Positions 33,271-43,934 of a DNA stretch of 64,000 nt are shown here, in pieces. The stretch comes from Orobanche coerulescens (taxonomy: Eukaryota > Streptophyta > Magnoliopsida > Lamiales > Orobanchaceae). The notes beneath the pieces are model-generated. The model searched no databases, was not told where the DNA came from, and worked only from the letters and a program-made list of their open reading frames with translations. Both the position numbers and the translations under genes were made by a program. Within the stretch, counting starts at the first letter, position 1; each line of letters starts with the position of its first letter. The DNA is taken from NCBI GenBank assembly GCA_033398695.1, contig CM065802.1:203875096-203939095 (forward strand). Direction: 5' to 3'.

Positions 33271-34448
33271 TGTTGGGATAACAAAAACCCTGTATCGATG
33301 ATGTTAGGATAAACAATCCCTGTATCGATCGTATTGTCAGAATGTTTTGACAATATGCCAAATCTTGAATACCGCCATTAGTTGTATCGAAAAGCTGATC
33401 AAGTATCAACCTGTATCGAAGACTTCTCGCAGTCCCAACCATACAGTAAATCTATCATACAACAATGAGTCCCACAAAGCTACGTATGGAAGATGTATCG
33501 AATATCAATACAGCGATCCTTCCATACAGCCCTCAAACAGGACAAGAAGGAGTCTTCAGTATTCGCTAGAAGTCAAGTCTCGTTTGATAAAGAAGTATTT
33601 AAATACTAAAGGATAAAGTATTTAAATACCGTAAGTCATCAGAAGATCTTCAAATCCCGCAATATCCGGATCTCAGTCAAATATCAGTTGTCGCAGAGGC
33701 TATATATATCTCCAGAGTTTGAAGATCAAGATACACACTGAAGAACGACTGAAAATCTACAGAGAATATACAGAATATTCACGTCTTACAAACGATCAAA
33801 GCTTACAAGAAATATTCAGAGCAAAACATATCTCCCTAAGCCTTCTGCTATTCTGAAAGAAGAGATATACAAGTGCTCAAACTGTGAACAACACATCATC
33901 AACTAAAAGCTCAGAAAGTCAAAGTTGTTGTTCAATCATTGTTCTACCCTTGAACAAAACCCATCAGCACTGTGTGGACTGAGAAACCTTGCTATTCCTG
34001 AACTGTGTGTGACGGACTTGCATTGAAGAGACGAAGCTTCGGAACTGTGTGTGAAGAAGCCAGTCAAGTGAAAGCTTAAACCAATTTGTGTGAACGGTTG
34101 AAGGCTAAGATCATTATATCAATCTGTGTGATGGATATATTGATTAGGTTTGATTATAAATACATAGTGGTGTATATAGTATTTATAATAAATATTTTCA
34201 CTCCTGTGTGGAGGACCAGTGGACGTAGAGGGGTTTACCTCGAACCACTTTAAATATTGTGTTATTTACCTTCTGCCTTACTTGTTTTAATTACTATGAT
34301 TATTTAAGTATACACTGCACATCGAGTTGCTGTATCCAAAGCAACTTACCGTATCTAAGACTTCCACTATGCACTCAGATTTAAAATCAGTACAGCTTGT
34401 TGTTTAAACTACTTCCCAAGCTGTATCCAATATACTTAGTGGCCAACA
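33271..34448 (+). mobile_element. Sirevirus-like copia 5' LTR (plus-strand element)
   Basis: TGTTGGGATAACAAAAACCC to ATACTTAGTGGCCAACA, 1178 bp, in the opposite orientation to 29246-30512 and related to it (shared TGTGTGGAGGACCAGTGGAC block). Followed by a primer-binding site, so it is a 5' LTR. It interrupts the minus-strand additional ORF at 33270, so this element inserted later. Confidence 0.85.
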
Positions 34449-34466
34449 AGTGGTATCAAAGAGATT
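34449..34466 (+). promoter_or_regulatory. Primer-binding site, plus-strand Sirevirus-like element
   Basis: AGTGGTATCAAAGAGATT directly after the LTR CA end; TGGTATCA is the plant initiator-Met-tRNA complement used by copia elements. Confidence 0.85.
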
Positions 34467-34557
34467 GATTCTAAAAAGAATCAGTCGTATTTTTAACCGA
34501 ATCAGATCTAAAATCACTTATGTTATAAAACAATATTTTTCATTCCTACATTCTCAT

Positions 34558-35035
34558 ATGGATACATCAATGATCAACAAAGTTCTTATGTTCTCTATTA
34601 ATGAATTTGATGATTGGAGAATCAGGATGGAGGCTCATCTTGCAGCAATGCACGAAAAGATGATTTTTGTTATACAGGATGTCCCCATCAAGATAATAAA
34701 GGTAAATCCGGCCGCAAGGATTAAAGGCCAAGCCCATGTTGAGATACTCGAGAAGGAGCGCGATCAATGGACTACAGACGAAAGAAAGCGCGCCAACCTC
34801 GATAATGTTGCGAAGAATGCGCTGTTTGTCACCCTCGACAAAAGCACATTCTCGAAGGTAAAGAGCTGTAAAACAGCCAAGGATATCTGGGATAAACTCG
34901 AGTTTATTTGTGAGGGAACTGAGCTCTCCAAACAAAATAAAATTTCCAAATTAACTCAGCAATTTGAATCTTTTGAAATAAAACCAACTGAAACACTTGA
35001 GGAACTTGACCTCAGATTCAATGGAATTGTTGGTT
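34558..35035 (+). pseudogene. gag N-terminal half (UBN2 domain), split by a LINE
   Basis: Starts at ATG 34558 (MDTSMINKV), about 110 bp after the LTR, with no stop before the LINE. Contains the copia gag UBN2 domain: MFSINEFDDWRIRMEAHL, then AKDIWDKLEFICEGTELSK, then TLEELDLRFNGIV. The 14-bp LINE target site lies in codons for GIV. The frame resumes at about 42700. Gag would form the particle around the retrotransposon RNA. Confidence 0.85.
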
Positions 35036-35399
35036 TTTTTTTAAAGAAAAAGCGTCCAGAGTGGACGGGGGGTTGAGGCGGGACCCACCAACCTATAGAT
35101 AAGAGGAAATCAAGAAATACAAAGTATCAGCCCCAAATTATGACCAAAAATGGGCCATAATTCGGGTCCAAACATCGAAGAAATCTACGGCCCGCTTAAG
35201 AAATACAAAGTGCATCACAAACCGTGGGCTAATGTGCGGACCCGTAGACTAAAATAACTCAACTCCGAATTATGACCAAAAATGGGCCATAATCCGGAAC
35301 CTAAAATCTAAAGTGCCTACGGCCCGCTATATCAATACAAGATGCACCACTAAAACTGTGGGCTAATGTACGGACCAATAGGCAAGCAAGCAATCAAGA

Positions 35400-38300
35400 A
35401 AATAAAATCTATCTAAATCTAAAAGACGGATAACCAAGCTGATCCATCCGTATAAGGGAGAGAAGAAACGGAGGAGCAGTATCGTAAGTATAAGTCTGAA
35501 CGCCGAGGGACGACATGCCGAGCTCAGAAAGATAGTCGGCCGGCCTGTTGCCCTCCCGGAAAATGTGAGTGACTCGAATCAATATCTCCGAGAATGTGTC
35601 TAAACGCATAAGAGTGTGACGAACTCCGCCAAGAGCCCCGATGGCCGATGATAGCGGTGGTCACCACAAAGAAGAAGATCAAGCTCAATCCAAACATGTC
35701 TCGATCTCTGGGAAGCTAGAATCAATCCAATCGCCAACGCCTGGACCTCAGCATCAAAACTCGAAGAGGCCTGAAAAGAGGAATGGAAAGCAAGAAGGAG
35801 CTCTCCGGGGTTATCTCTAATCAGACCTCCCCCACCCGCAATCTGTGTGTCTCTATCGAACGAACCATCCGTGTTCAGCTTGATCCAAGGGCTCTCGGGT
35901 CGAAGCCAAACCACCGGGACGGGGCGACGAGTCTGAGCGGAGGAAGATGAAGCTCGCTGGAAACGATCAGGCGGCGAGCAACCCGCCCAGAAGTCAGATG
36001 AAATAAGCCCCGCATAAGCCAATAAAGCAACATGGCGCTCCACCTGCACGATAACATGAGACGAAATAAAAGTAACTGCCCTATGCTTTGCACTATTACT
36101 TTCTGTCCAGATGAACCAAAGGATCAGACAAGGAATAATGAAAGTTGCGTGCCTAAAGTGTGTGCCGTGTGCGAAAAAACTTAGGAGCTCAAAGATATTC
36201 TGAGTATGGGGTAGGGATAAATGTGTACATGTGCCAAAATACTCCCACACGTCACGAGCCACATCACTCTCTAAGAAAAGGTTGGCAATGGTCTCGGTAT
36301 GATAGGTTTGGGTAAGGGAATGCGAGCAGCACAAGCCAGTGAAATGCCCCTCCTCTGTAGAATGTCATCAATCGGTATCCGTCGCATGAGAAGTCACCAA
36401 ATAAACACCGAAGTGGTCGGTGTAAGTAAGGCAGTCCAGATGGCCCCGCAAACAAGATTAGCCTGACCCCTCACCCTGATGTGAGACCAAGTCGACGACA
36501 ATGAGAACGCACCCGAAGAGGTAAGAGTCCAGCACATACTATCCGAATCCTCCTCGGCGATGGGAATCGCGGAGATCTCCTGGATGAATTGAGGGGTAAA
36601 TCCTAGCTCCTCTCCAACAATAGACTCCAATCTACCCATGTCCCACGTCCCATCAACCCATAACTCATGAATCCTAAGATGGGGTCTACTAGTAACCTGA
36701 TGAAAAGAAGAAATAGGCCTATCCCCAATCCAAGTATCATCCCAAAAGCTGACCTCCCCGCAGCCACAACTAAGAGTCCAGTGGATGAATTCCTGAGCCT
36801 CAATACCCACTCAGAAGAGACGGCGCCAAGGGTGGCTGGCACGAGCTTTAAGAGCGGTACGCATAGGCATATATAGGCCAGCAAAGCAGTTTCCGCGGAG
36901 CATAAACTGAGCCCACAGAGACGTGCCCGCGCGAAGGCGCCACCAGAGCTTATAACTAAAAGCTCTCGCCATATCCGAAAGGCTCCGAACCCCGAGGCCT
37001 CCCTTAGAGACCGGACGACAAATCACGCCAATGACTCCCGGTGCGTCTTCCTCTTGGACCAACAAAGACCCGTAAGTATCTCGCAATGATCTACTCGAGC
37101 TCCTGGATAATGTACTGTGGAGGGTCCAACACCTGAAGCAGGTGTAGAGGAATCGTGCAGAGAGTGCTCTTAATAAGAGCCAAGCGTCTCCCAAAAGCAA
37201 GGTGGCGATGGGACCAACCAGAGATCCTATACAACATCCGTTGCTTCACCCCAGCAAAGAGCTCTCGTCTCATAAAGCCTTTGTAAAGGGTCACACCAAG
37301 ATAGGTGATGCGGAGATCGCCCTGGCGAAAACCAGTAAGATCGTGAACTCTCTGATGCCAACGAGGCGCATGCTTAGGAGCAAGAATAAAAGTGCTTTTC
37401 TGGATACTAACCATTTGACCCGAAGCCATAGAGTAGTGATCCAGGAGACGCATAAGATCAACGAGACCATCATCCACAGCCCGTGTGAATATAATGATGT
37501 CATCGGCATAGGATAGGTGCGAGACGGGGAAAGGCCGTCCAGCCGTCCTATACCTCATCAAAGGATGGTCTCGAATGAATCGGTCCAAGCAGCACGATAA
37601 ATAATCAATGGCAAGCACGAAGAGCGACGGAGAGATAGGGTTGACCTGACGCAAACCCCGACTAGAGGCAAAATAGCTGGCCGGACTGCCGTTCAACAAA
37701 ATGGAGAACATGCAACTCTCGACGCAATGACGGATGAACAAAATCCATCTAGCCGGGAATCCCATCCTCACCAGGACCTCACGTAAAAAATGCCAGTGAA
37801 CCCTATCATACGCCTTAGCCATATCAAGCTTCAGCGCAAGGTTCGGGACACCATGAATGTCCGCGACGTGGAGGTCATGAATAAGTTCTTGGGCCAGTAG
37901 GATATTATCAGTAATAACCCTCCCTTGAACAAATCCACTCTGGTTCGGAGAGATAATCAGAGGGAGGAGAGGAGCAAGACGAGCGTTAAGGATTTTCGTG
38001 ATAATCTTATTGGTCACATTACATAGACTAATAGGCCGGTAATCTGACCAACCTCTCGGAACAGGCTTCTTCGGGATCAAGACGACCGTAGTCGCCGTGA
38101 AAGCCGGAGGCATAGGAAGACCCTCAAAAAACTCGAGCACAGCCCCCTCCACGTCGGAAGAGACAATCTCCCAACAATGCTGAAAAAACAAAGACGAGAA
38201 CCCGTCAGGCCCAGAAGCGCTGTGAGGATCGATATCAAATACCGCAGCACGAATCTCCTGGGGAGAGGGTGGGACACACAAACTATCAGAATCAAAAGAA

Positions 38301-39400
38301 CAGGGTATAGAGGGAAAACAAGTGTCATCCGGGGGGACGAGAACATCACCATCGGATGTAAGCAGAGTCCTAAATAAATTCACAGCGGATGATCGGATGT
38401 CCGACTCTATAGCGATCGTCGTACCACCATCCTCAATACTGTGAATATGCGACTGACAACGCTTATGCTTCGCAAAACCATGAAAGAACCGGGTGTTGCG
38501 CTCGCCCTCAGTAACCCAACGAACTGCGGCTTTCTGTTTCCAGAAATCTTCCTCCATAGAGAGACGAAGATGGTACTCAGCACGAAAATGGTGCATAGCG
38601 GTTCTATTCTCCGGAGTAGGATCCGAATCATATCGCTGCTCGGCCTCGTCATGAAGATTTCCAAAAACAGACAAGTTCCACTGTTTCAGCATGCGCTTAA
38701 CCCTAAGGAGTTTGGCCTCTAGGTTACACATGCCAGATAATCCAGTCGGGGTAAGCCAGACCTCCCTAACAGTGTCCAGGAATGTGTGATGCCGGATCCA
38801 CATACTCTGGAAACGGAATGACGACTTGTGACGAGTCGCGGAAAAGCGACACTGTATAAGAAGGGGCGCATGGTCCGACCGAAGTCTAGGCAGGTGAGTG
38901 ATAGTAGAAACCGCAAACACGTTCGACCATGCTTCATTAAATAAAGCACGATCTAGCCTTTCCCTCAAACCATTGCTATCCCAAGTGAAAATATCGCCCT
39001 CGCGGCCCGCATAAATCAACTCACAGTCAGCAATAGCTTGTGCGAAGTCTAGAATCTCTGGAGAACGGTCTGTAGAACTACCCTCGCGCTCATGTGAATG
39101 CAAGAAGATGTTGAAGTCACCGCTGACTAGCCACGGCAACCCCTCTACTTCTAAAGCAATCTCACGGAGGGTGTCCCAAAGGGCGTAACGACCAACACGG
39201 TTAGTGCTGGCATAGACAAAGGTGACATAAATCGACTGAGGAAGAAGGGGGGAAGAAATAGAAAGATGGAGGACTTGATCGGTATCCAACAAAACTTGGT
39301 GCTGAAAGTGAGGGGAAGAAAAGAACCAAATTTTGTTAGACCGATTATAAAGTCCTGACACAAAACCTAAAGAACGAATATAAAAATCAAAATTAGCATT
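35400..39400 (-). pseudogene. LINE ORF2: endonuclease remnant, reverse transcriptase, RNase H
   Basis: Minus-strand order: the C-terminal part of an apurinic-type endonuclease (LVSGDFNIFLHSHEREG, then RLRSDHAPLLIQC); reverse transcriptase (VVLIPKKPVPRGWSDYRPIS, LKLDMAKAYDRVHW, catalytic SYADDIIIF near 37500); a zinc-binding RVT region (VSFWDDTWIG); and an RNase H domain (WIKLNTDGSFDRD near 35870, DAEVQAL, HIFREGNRPADY). The long central frame is 756 codons. Frame breaks lie near 37100, 36400 and 35610. The first ~70 endonuclease residues, including the N-terminal catalytic Glu motif, are not found between 39760 and 39360. RNase H at the C terminus is typical of many plant L1 elements. Confidence 0.9.
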
Positions 39401-39756
39401 GGAACCATGGGTTCTAAAATGCCAATAAAAGAAAACCTATGGCCACGGTTGAGATGTCAAAGAAAACCTAAGAATGGGAATCGACATAAACTATCCAACC
39501 AACTCAGACGAAGACCTAGGACACTGACTGGAGCGGCCCCGTCTCCGAGGTGTATCCTTCCGGGCAGATGTTCCCCCTTTCAAGGGCGATGAAGATCGCC
39601 CCTTAGGGGAGGAGGAGGGTCCACGAGAAGCTGTTCTTCCTCGTGTGGAAATCGAGGAGTCGGAAGCAGCTTTGCCCCTAATGGTGACACCAGGAGCAGC
39701 AGTATAAGAGATCAGATGTCTCTTAACCGGGGGCTTCGGTGCCGTCGTAAGAGGCA

Positions 39757-42195
39757 TCATCGCCGAGAAAGAGAGAGACTGGACTCAGAAATCTCAAATT
39801 GGGTGCGTTTAAGACCACACTCAGTCTGAGATAGAGAAGGAGAAGAAGAAGAAGGGGGAGGAGGGGGAGGCTCGTAAACCACCATGGCAAGGGTCTCAGG
39901 CTCCACGATGATCGGATCATCCGTGCAGCCCTCACCGTCATGGCGGGGGGAGGTAGACTCTAGGAGTCTATAAAAGTGTGGGACGGTAGAGGACTCCGTG
40001 TCGTCCTCTAAAACATGCTCAATATTGCTATCTCGACCACCGTCATCGCTACCCAACACGCTATCTTTATTGCCCATGCTAATAATGTCATATGTACCTA
40101 CTAAATCCTCTTCCTCTCTAGGAGAGGAGTCTAACGATGCAAAGTACGAGTGCTGTCCGGTGGCAGCCGTGCCCTTGGGGATCATCCCCGTCTCTCTAGC
40201 TCCTTTTTTGGAAACAATCTGCCAAACGGCAGGCTCCTTCCCTTTAGCGGTCTTAGGAGCAGCCTGATAGGTATTAGCCTTAGGGGCTTTAGCAGGGGTT
40301 GGCTGTGCCTTCTGTTGTCTAGAAGTGACAACAGCAGGCTTCTTACGCTGGGGTGGAGGAGGCCGTTCTTTGTTGCCAACTATGTAGCAACTGGACGGGT
40401 CATGCCCCACATGAGAACAAAGATAGTAATACAATGGAACTCTCTCATAGATGATGCGCTGCGTAAGAATGTGATCCTCAAATTCAACTTCAACCTTGGG
40501 CACTCTGGGCGCCAGAAGATCAATCTCGACACACACACGGGCGACTGAAAGTCGTGAATGTGTGGCCGTCGGGGCATCAACTAAGATGGGATTGCCTACA
40601 TCCTTGGCGATCGTGTATAATGTGCGTGGATGAAATAAATGCAAAGGCAAACCCGAAAGTCTAATCCAAACCGGGCAAATCGAAGTCTCTGTCCTAATCG
40701 AAAAACTAGGTGACCACTTAAAAACACGGGCAGGACATCCAGAAAAATTCCACGTTGATCCTAACCAAATTCGTCTAAAATCCTCATCATTATCAAACCT
40801 AATCGCTATGTGGCAATAATTTAACCAACTCCAGCTAAATTTACCCCTCAGTTTCATATCATTCAAACCCTTAGACACATATCGAGGGGAAGGGATAGCA
40901 TGCGAGAATTTAAGAATCAGAGTGCGTTCCCAAGACACAGCAAGAGTAATCATATCAAAGGAAGAAAAGGTAACACGCGTTTTCTCATTTACGTAGGAGA
41001 GAGTACCAAAAGAACTAACCTTAGCTCCGTCAAAATTAAATGATTTCGTTGTCGAACCAGGCTGGTGTGCGAAGCCGGGCTGCATCGAGCTATGTTGATT
41101 GTTGACCATTTGTGCGAAGGAGGGCTTCGGTCGAGGCTGTTCGGTTACACCCGGATCGGTCGGTCGGGTCGGGTCAGACGGACTTGTGGTTGTATGGCTG
41201 CTCGAATCAGTTGGTGCCAGGGCTGCCTGATGAACCGAGTTAAAGTGGATAGGTGCTGGTGCAAGTTGGCTGGGTTGGTTAGGACGGCTGGGCTCCATGG
41301 TCCGAGGTGGATTAAGGGTTGGTTGGTGTGGAGTAAGTTTGGGCTAGGATACATGGGCAGCAGTATTCTGAATGGGTTTATTGGGTATGGGCTGGTTTGG
41401 AATTTTAGGTTTTTTATTAATGGGTAGGAAATAATTAACAATTGTGTTGGGTGAAGGGGTGGGCTTGGGAAAATATGGGATGGGGGGATGGGATGGGGAA
41501 GCCATATCGGCTAGGAGTGAAGGGGTGGGCTTGGGAAAATATGGGATGGGGGGATGGGATGGGAAAGCCATATCGGCTGGGCTAATAATGGGAGTTGGTT
41601 GGGCTGGGATGTTATGAGGTTGGGATATAGATGTAGGATATTGGGTAGTGGGCTCGGGTTGATTGGGCTGGAAAATATGGTTGGAGGATAAATCATGTGG
41701 GCCAGAAGACGGGCCGGCCTAAAGATGAGGGTTAATAAAATTGGTAGTTGGGCCAGGTAATTGTAATGGGTTAGATGATATAGGTTTTGGGCTGGGTTGT
41801 ACATGAAGGTTGGGCCAAAGAATAGCGGGCCCGTGATGATTAATTAAAATAGGATTGGACCTAACCTTCAATTCACAGGGCTGGGCTTCCATATAAGATT
41901 CATTGACCGAGCCCAATTGATTGCAGCCGTAAGATGATGGCTGACCTAAAATGGACGGCTCTCCTCCGCCCATTTTATTAATTAAAACCGGCTTGTTATC
42001 CGCCTCAATGGCCATGGACGATGGAGACAACCATGCGCCTAGGGTTTTCATGGAGCACGACGAAGGAGTCAGCATGGCGGCGTTGGACTTTGGATGAAAT
42101 GTCGGAATAACGTTTCCGACCGGACTAGATATAGGATAACCCTTGCATACTGGAGTCAGCGCTGGAGCTGCAGATGATGGAGCTATGATCTTCAC
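39757..42195 (-). pseudogene. LINE ORF1: proline-rich region, DUF4283, CCHC knuckle
   Basis: One continuous minus-strand frame of about 812 codons interrupted only by two TAG codons (41719-41721 and 41344-41346). The N-terminal third is Pro/Ser/Asn-rich (SHPPIPYFPKPTPS repeated). Then comes DUF4283 (about 41180-40720; GKFSWSWLNYCHIAIRF, IWLGSTWNFSG, CPVWIRLSGLPLHLF) and a zinc knuckle-like LCSHVGHDPSSC near 40400, followed by a basic and acidic tail. ORF1 proteins bind LINE RNA. The uninterrupted C-terminal 513 codons start at Met 41298. Confidence 0.8.
41451..41582. repeat. 66-bp tandem duplication in LINE ORF1
   Basis: Two adjacent copies (41451-41516, 41517-41582) differing at about two bases. 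Being 66 bp long, it preserves the frame and duplicates 22 Pro-rich residues. Confidence 0.9.
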
Positions 42196-42685
42196 GGTTG
42201 GCGACTGTGATTTTTCCGATAGCGTTGGCGACGGCGGGCTGCGACGGATGATAGGTGGCCTGTCTCGGTCGACATTAAGCGCAGATTCTGACGTTCTTTC
42301 GAGACGCCCGTTTTTTCTTTGACATGAAAGCTTATGGTTCGGTTGCCGGTGGAAGGAGGTCGACGACGAGCATGAATGAACGTTGTTGTTGCGTGCGGCT
42401 TGCTGTGGAGATGCAGGATCTGAGTGTAGACGGGGCAGGCGAAGACGGGAACGGCCGGAAAGTGCAGGTGACCGAACGACAATTTACACCTATAGTGTGT
42501 GTAAATCGCTGGACTCTCGGAGCAGGCTGCCGGCGACGGTTCTGGAGGGGAGTTGCAGGCGAGTGATCGGGGGGAAGAGGTGAGTTGGCTGGTGGTGGCG
42601 GCGGTCGGAGAAGGTGGCCGGAAGTGGGTGCAGTTAGAGAAGGATGTGGCGGCGTGTGTGAAGGGAGCTCCATTGGGTTTTTCAC
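42196..42685 (-). other. LINE 5' leader
   Basis: GC-richer stretch between the 5' target duplication and the ORF1 start. Open frames occur on both strands, but none is recognised. Probably the internal promoter and untranslated leader. Confidence 0.45.
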
Positions 42686-42699
42686 TGGAATTGTTGGTT

Positions 42700-43934
42700 A
42701 ACTTGAAGCTTTGAGCAAAATTTATACTCAAAGGGAGAAAAACCTAAAGATTTTCAGATCTCTCCCTGCCCGATGGGACATTAAGACCACAACTATGCGT
42801 GTGTCGTGTAACCTTAGTGAAATATCTACCTTTGATCTCTTTTATGACCTCAAAGCTTTTGAGTACGATATAGACAGGAGAGAGAAAGCTGAAGAATCTC
42901 CAGCAAGGACTACAGCCTTAGCCGCTGTATCCAACCGTCGAAACAGCATGCCCAGCCCATCAAAGCCAAATTACAAGAATGCTGACAGCGACGACGATAT
43001 CCTGTCACAAGATGAAATGGCGCTCCTCATGCACAAATTCAAAAAGTTCATCAAACAATCTGGAAAGACTCCCTACAGTCCCAAGCCTGTTCATAAGGTA
43101 AGCACTGAAACTTCCTCTGGTGACGCTAACCTATGCTATAATTGCAGGAAACCAAGACATTATGCAAACAAATGTCCTCATCCCAAAGTTCAAAGGTTGG
43201 CGGAAGCCAAGCAACAAGAGAGGGATGAACGAAGACGTGCTTGGAAAAACAAGTTCAAGGCACTGATAGGAGAATCAGAAGCCTCCCCCACACCATCCAA
43301 ATCGGAAGAATGTCTTCAGGTAGTCACTGAAAGTGACTCATCTGACGATGAGTTCGAAGATAAGGCATATATGTGCTTTATGGCAAAGGACATTCCGGAA
43401 GAAGAAGATAGCGATGATGAGGTAAGCTCAACCTCAATTATTCCAGTAAATACATCGCATACTTTCGAAAACATGATGAATAAATTTAAAAATATTCAAA
43501 AAGCCCATGAGACTTTGAAAAATGAAAACATTCAGCTTCAACTTTCCAACATAGAGCTGAAAGAAGAAAACGACTTGCTAAAGATAAATTATGAAAATAT
43601 GTCTATTGATTGTGAAAACAGCAAGGTCGAGCATGAAAAACTCGTGGAGTGCAATCATCAACTTGCTCATGAACTAAGTGAGACTAAGTCTCAAAATGAA
43701 AGCAAGACAAATGATTTTGTTCTACTTCAAGCAAAATTTAATACTCTCGAAAAACGAGAAAGCGAACTTGAGACCATTCTGAAATCTTTCGAGAAATCAT
43801 CTAAAAGAATGAAAGAAATTCTAAGCACTGGGCAACATGCTCATGATAAAAGTGGCTTAGGATACAGCTCAATTTCCAACAAAGGGAAAACTAGTACTGT
43901 GTTCGTCAAGAGTGTGGAACACATTTCTATATAG
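42700..43934 (+). pseudogene. gag C-terminal half: zinc knuckle and coiled coil
   Basis: Continues the gag broken at 35035. Just after the LINE duplication the frame meets TAA (GIVG-stop-LEALSKIYTQREK), then runs open for about 407 codons: FRSLPARWDIKTTTM (end of UBN2), an acidic linker, a CCHC-like knuckle CYNCRKPRHYANKCPHP at about 43135 (Arg in place of the usual Gly before His), and a long heptad region (43465-43800; ENIQLQLSNIELKEENDLLK). It closes with SKRMKEILSTGQ and KSGLGYSS, a motif found in Sirevirus gag. A stop at 43932 separates it from pol. Confidence 0.8.

Larger units (their letters stand above)
35036..42685 (-). mobile_element. L1 LINE, 7.65 kb, with 14-bp target duplication
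   Basis: The minus-strand 3' end has a short A tail (T-run at 35034-35042). Both sides carry the perfect duplication TGGAATTGTTGGTT (35022-35035, 42686-42699). In order on the minus strand: a 5' region (42685-42196), ORF1 (42195-39757) and ORF2 (about 39400-35400). The length, including a 5' leader, suggests a near full-length insertion into the Sirevirus gag. ORF1 has two stops and ORF2 several frame breaks and a truncated endonuclease, so it is no longer active. Confidence 0.9.

Noticed and set aside
40150..40548. 132-codon plus-strand frame, and plus-strand 41065-41427
   Set aside because: Antisense shadows of the LINE ORF1 coding strand.
42192..42731. 179-codon minus-strand frame, with an overlapping 117-codon frame
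   Set aside because: Composition is proline/serine-rich from the GC-rich LINE leader, several frames are open at once, and it crosses the LINE insertion junction; no domain seen.
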